Below are positions 60,330-64,000 of a DNA stretch of 64,000 nucleotides, in pieces. Both the position numbers and the translations under genes were made by a program. This DNA comes from Fennellomyces sp. T-0311 (lineage: Eukaryota; Mucoromycota; Mucoromycetes; Mucorales; Lichtheimiaceae). Where the stretch lies: contig JALLLT010000003.1 in the NCBI GenBank assembly GCA_025266875.1, forward strand, positions 1,364,001 to 1,428,000. Reading direction: 5' to 3'. Position 1 is the first letter of the stretch, and each line of letters opens with the position of its first letter. Below the pieces are notes generated by a model. It saw only the letters and a program-made list of their open reading frames with translations, was not told where the DNA came from and ran no database searches.

Positions 60330-61373
60330 TACCAATATATTCTACGCATCTTTTCCATCATCACTATTTTTCTTTTCCATCAATGCAAGCAAGTTGTACT
60401 TCTTTCTTGAATAATAGTTGGGCAACACGCTCATGCCACATACACTTTTGAATACCGAGACGAAAATCACCAAATCCGGATTTTTGAGATCGACTCTGCG
60501 AAAAAAAGAATCAGTACATATACATGCGACGAGAGCCTTCTTTGTTTCTTTTACTTGAAATGTTCTTCCGGAATCATTGGTGCAATCATCTGGATAACAT
60601 CTGGCTTCTTGAGCGAGATATTGTTACGAATTTCCGTAACGATAGCAATGGTTGTCTTGGTTTTGATTGGATCAAGTTCTTGTTCTCGTAACCGTTCGAA
60701 GCATTTTGGGATTCTATCTGTGGTTGCTGGGCAAATATAATCCAGCGGAACAAACCGCTAGATCAATAAAGTCAATAAGATGATATTGTGATGATGTATG
60801 TCACTTACCGAACAATGGCGAAGTTTGTTGGCATCCAACTGGTCTTTGTTTTCGATAAGTTTTGTTACATATTCCGAAGGTTTGACATTAATACGGAAAC
60901 GAAAGAACAGCAATCCAGCACACGCTGCATCCACCGCCTGAAAGCGCTTATCCTTTTTATCTTTCGGGTCGTCCTCTTTTTGCTGCTCTTCGTCCTTTTC
61001 AAGGTCAGCGACGTCCAGATCGCCTTCGAATCGTTCCCAGGTTACTTGGTGATCGGGGAAGAGCGTATGAACGGTGGAATCGAGCATTGCTTTTACTTGA
61101 CCCTAAATGACAATATAATAAGTACATAAACGTAGCTGATTGAGAAAAAAAAACACATACAAGTGCACGTGTCTCAGCACCATTCACTGGACATGACACC
61201 ATAATACCGCTTGCGGAATCGCTCCGCTTCAACAAACTTGAATGTTTGGCCAAGTAACGTTGCTTGAATCGACCTCGACTGATTGGAATGGTACCAGTTG
61301 ATTTTTGTTTTTTTGTCACGGACTCTGGAGTGTCGTCATGACTACGTGGACGTTTTTCTGGAGTGTCAGCCAT
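60330..61373 (-). CDS. TAN1: THUMP-domain tRNA acetylation cofactor, TAN1/THUMPD1 type, four exons
   Basis: Tan1/THUMPD1 proteins bind tRNA and help the acetyltransferase Kre33/NAT10 make N4-acetylcytidine at position 12 of tRNA-Ser and tRNA-Leu. Minus-strand exons: 61373-61161, 61102-60809, 60757-60555, 60495-60330; 291 aa. Visible features: a basic, polar head with KRPRSHDD and TKKQK, then GIMVSCPVNGAETRAL (family start, usually G-x-L-x-T/S-C), an acidic/lysine insert (DLEKDEEQQKEDDPKDKKDKR), FVPLDYICPATTDRI, TIAIVTEIRNN, and the THUMP core VDLKNPDLVIFVSVFKSVCGMSV followed by NYYSRKKYNL. Splicing at 60555/60495 joins EEHFK to VDLKNPD in frame. Divergent from the small secreted protein gene at 61590. 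Confidence 0.92.
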
Positions 61374-61589
61374 GCTATTTTGGTTAAAGACAGAAAAAAA
61401 AAGTGACTTTTGACAAGCTGTGAACCGTGCGCGCACCGTTTTTTCCTCATTTGCTTATGGTTATCTCACTTACCTGCCAAACAAATTGGCCTCGGATGAG
61501 TCCAGATTTATTCCTTTGCGTGGGTGGAATCACAACGGCTGACAACATAAAAAGAGAGCAGCGACGCCGCTGTTATCCGCTAAAAAACA
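61374..61589. promoter_or_regulatory. Short divergent promoter region (TAN1 / acidic secreted protein)
   Basis: 216 bp separate the two start codons, so the promoters are shared or abutting. No clear TATA box. Confidence 0.55.
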
Positions 61590-62052
61590 ATGCGCTCTCG
61601 AATTCTGGCTGGTTTCGTCTTTACCACGCTCGCCTATACCTTGTCACAAGCGGGTAAACTCGGTCCTGAAATTTCAGGAAACATGAAACTGATGCGTAAC
61701 CGTAGCACCTGCTCACAATGGCTCACCTATTTTGCACTTGACGGAAGACCAAGTGAAAGAATTCAAACATGTCGATCCCAATCAGATGGAGCCTGATATA
61801 GCCTTCCCCAAAAATGTCGAATCACTGTATGCTGGACCCGATGCTCCCATCGATGAGAGTTTAGCGGGTGAAGTGGTGGCCAATGCTCAGCCAGATACCA
61901 ACGCTGTTGTTGCGGAGGAAGAAGTGGAGGTCGTGGAAGAAGACGCGTACGAAGAAGACGCGTACGAGGACGAGGCCGTGCAAGAGGACGAGTACATTTA
62001 TGAGGAAGACGAGGCGGCAGCACCAGCAGAGGAAGACGACGTCGAAGCATAA
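61590..62052 (+). CDS. Small secreted/ER acidic protein
   Basis: Exons 61590-61653 and 61706-62052 give 136 aa. The first exon is a textbook signal peptide (MRSRILAGFVFTTLAYTLS, cleavage near SQA-AP). Splicing the intron (GTAAAC..CGTAG) gives AAPAHNGSPILHLTEDQVKEF in frame; without it, the frame breaks. The centre holds EFKHVDPNQMEPD and a Pro/Asp stretch. The last 50 residues are almost wholly Glu/Asp/Ala/Tyr (for example EEDAYEEDAYEDEA) and end EEDDVEA. The acidic tail suggests cation or basic-protein binding in the secretory pathway, but I do not recognise the family. The stop lies 78 bp before the RAD1 start. Confidence 0.75.
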
Positions 62053-62130
62053 AATTTCCTTTTAAAAACGTTCCACGCGCAGCAATCTTTCATTTCATAT
62101 ATATATTTTCGTGTTTTTGTTACATAAACA

Positions 62131-64000
62131 ATGTTGGAATTCCAGAACCAAATCTTGACCGATCTCGTTGAACAAGATGCATTGTTGGTCATGTCGCCTG
62201 GCCTTGGTCTATTCAAGATCTTTTCATCGTTTCTTGAGCTATACGCCAAAGGAAATCACTTTGTCCTGGTATTAAACACGGATCAAGCACAGGACATGGC
62301 CATCATTGAAAAGCAGACGGCAATGGGCCTTTCACCACAAGAAAGAATGCAAATCGTTGCTGCCGAGACGCATGCAGAAACAAGGTGCGTGTGCTCAGAA
62401 CCCTTTTTATGCTTGCATAGTAACCACGGGTGTACAGAAATGCGATGTATCGAAAAGGCGGCGTGTTCTCCGTCACATCACGTATTTTGGCAGTGGATCT
62501 ACTACTTGAGCGCGTGCCTACAGCCCTGATATCCGGTATTGTCGTGTACAATGCCCATCGGTAAACCACTTGCGAAAAGAAAACACTACTTCATTAACGT
62601 CATGACAAAAAAAGGGTACGGCCCGATTCGATGGAGGAACTAATATTGCGGATATATCGAAAGGGAAACGAGCAAGGATTCATCAAAGCGATGTCGGATC
62701 AACCAGAAGCATTCACCACAGGATTTGCGCCTTTGGAAAACACACTCAAAATCCTTCAGTTGCGCAAAGTACATCTATGGCCACGGTTCCAAGTGCTTGT
62801 ATCCGACAATTTGGCAAAAGCCAGTGCGGAGGTGGTTGAACTTCGGCAGCCCATGACCGACAAGATGGATTTGATTCAAAAGTCCTTGGTGGAGTGCATG
62901 GAAGCAACGCTGGCCGAAGTGCGGCGACAGAACTCAATGGCAAGTTTTCAGATCGCATTGTACCCAAACAGCCTGTCTAAAGTAACAAGGATTCGGATAG
63001 GTCGATGTCCAAGACTTTACCATTGAAAATTCATTCTTCAAGTCGTTTGATATGATTGTGCGCCGACAGTTGGATCCTATCTGGCACCGTGTCAGTCCTC
63101 TCACCAAGCAACTCGTGGGCGACCTGGCAACGCTCAGGAAATTGCTCTCGTACGTGTGTTCCTTTGGATACTATTGGCTCAAAGCACTAACCGCGATGAG
63201 AATAGGTACTTGACAATGTATGATCCAGTCTCATTCTATTATCAAATCGAGGTTGTGATTGCCAGCAACACATCGAAAGAAAGCCCCACCATGAGACAAT
63301 CCCAGTGGCTGTTCCTCGACGCTGCCGACACGGCAATCAGTGTAAGCAGACTTTGGACCGAGAAACAGACAATGAATGACTTTTGTTCCAGAATGCCAGG
63401 AAGCGCGTCTTTTTGCGCCGAAACGATCCGGAATACGCCACTGCCCGAGGGCCCACTCTTTCCGAAGGGAGATCACAAATACGTATTGTCCCGGAAGAGT
63501 TGCCAAAGTGGAACCTGCTTCACGATATTCTGCAAGAAATCGAGCATGATATGCCTCAGGGCGGAGCGCCCGTTCTCATCATGGTGAATGGCGCACGGAC
63601 CTGCTCGCAGCTGCGACAGTACATATCTGGAATGAATCAAGACCAAGATGATGAATTGAAACCAATGCTGCGGAGATTGATCCAATGGTTCTTTAGCTTG
63701 CGAAAAAGTATCCATCAGATTCAACAAGAGGAGGAAACAAAGCCAACTACTCAAACAACTAGTCCGTCTCAATCCAAACGGGGCACCGTGCCTCCAAACA
63801 AACGTCGACGTGTTCGTGGCGGATCTGTTGCCGCCGCCGCCGCCGCCGCATCCTCTCGACCTACTTTGGCGGAAGAGTTTCAAACCAACGTGGAAGAAAC
63901 GGTGGATCTGTAAGTGCTCTTTTATAGAAAAGAAGAAGATGGAAAGCTAAACTGGGAAAAGGTTAAATGAACCAGTATCCCAGGAAAAGGAGGATGAGAT
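62131..64000 (+). CDS. RAD1: DNA repair endonuclease subunit RAD1/XPF, 5' part (runs off window)
   Basis: XPF/Rad1 is the nuclease subunit of the 5' incision complex of nucleotide excision repair, also acting in single-strand annealing and crosslink repair. Exons 62131-62384, 62438-62560, 62615-62939, 63001-63149, 63206-63341 and 63392-63909 read continuously; the donor GTAAGT at 63910 suggests that the gene continues beyond 64000. What is present is the N-terminal helicase-like half: SPGLGLFKIF, FVLVLNTD, MYRKGGVFSVTSRILAVDLL, GIVVYNAHR, GFIKAMSDQPEAFTTGF, KVHLWPRF, WLFLDAADTAIS, and PVLIMVNGARTCSQL. A basic segment KRGTVPPNKRRRVRGG is followed by an Ala run. The ERCC4 nuclease motif and HhH2 domain lie outside. 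Intron 3 begins with GCAAGT (GC-AG); the frame permits no GT alternative. Gene conversion, an XPF-linked process in yeast, also marks the neighbouring array, but nothing here links the two. Confidence 0.93.

Overview
The window looks like a chromosome segment of a filamentous fungus, most likely an early-diverging (Mucoromycota-type) one. This is inferred from dense short spliceosomal introns (about 45-80 nt), intron-split housekeeping genes of fungal type (YCK casein kinase, MTM1 carrier, NHP6 HMG protein, TAN1, RAD1/XPF), and a fungal family of giant membrane-anchored proteins. All gene models below were rebuilt by hand from splice sites and reading-frame continuity; no database search was possible.

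Layout. 0-8.3 kb is an ordinary gene-dense segment: a casein kinase I gene (+), then MTM1, NHP6 and a secreted SGNH/GDSL hydrolase (all -). 8.3-19.5 kb is an AT-rich, gene-free stretch holding a 52-bp tandem repeat, two hairpin-forming GC-rich units beside a truncated MITE end, and a decayed DDE transposase gene. 20.16-60.26 kb is dominated by a tandem array of five paralogous genes (called A-E here), all on the + strand, each encoding a 1,632-1,729 aa type II membrane protein. They are separated by 3-6 kb AT-rich spacers that carry degenerate, mutually related upstream modules, a 72-bp minisatellite, a 172-bp MITE and an orphan upstream module with no gene behind it. 60.3-64 kb returns to housekeeping genes: TAN1/THUMPD1-like (-), a small secreted acidic protein (+), and the 5' two-thirds of RAD1/XPF (+), which runs off the end.

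The array is the notable content. Each protein has an acidic and proline-rich cytosolic head, one transmembrane helix, an about 1,450-residue beta-rich ectodomain made of two copies of a roughly 743-residue unit (LEA-2/DUF3712-like by motif style), and a fast-evolving Ser/Thr/Asp/Pro-rich tail that usually ends in an aromatic W-[LI]-[WL]-P-F motif. The genes share four exons with identical phases. Intron 2 uses a GC-AG splice pair in all five. Sequence identity between copies is patchy and switches partners along the gene, which indicates repeated gene conversion: B and C are almost identical from their start codons on, although their promoters differ.

No tRNA, rRNA or CRISPR array was recognised.
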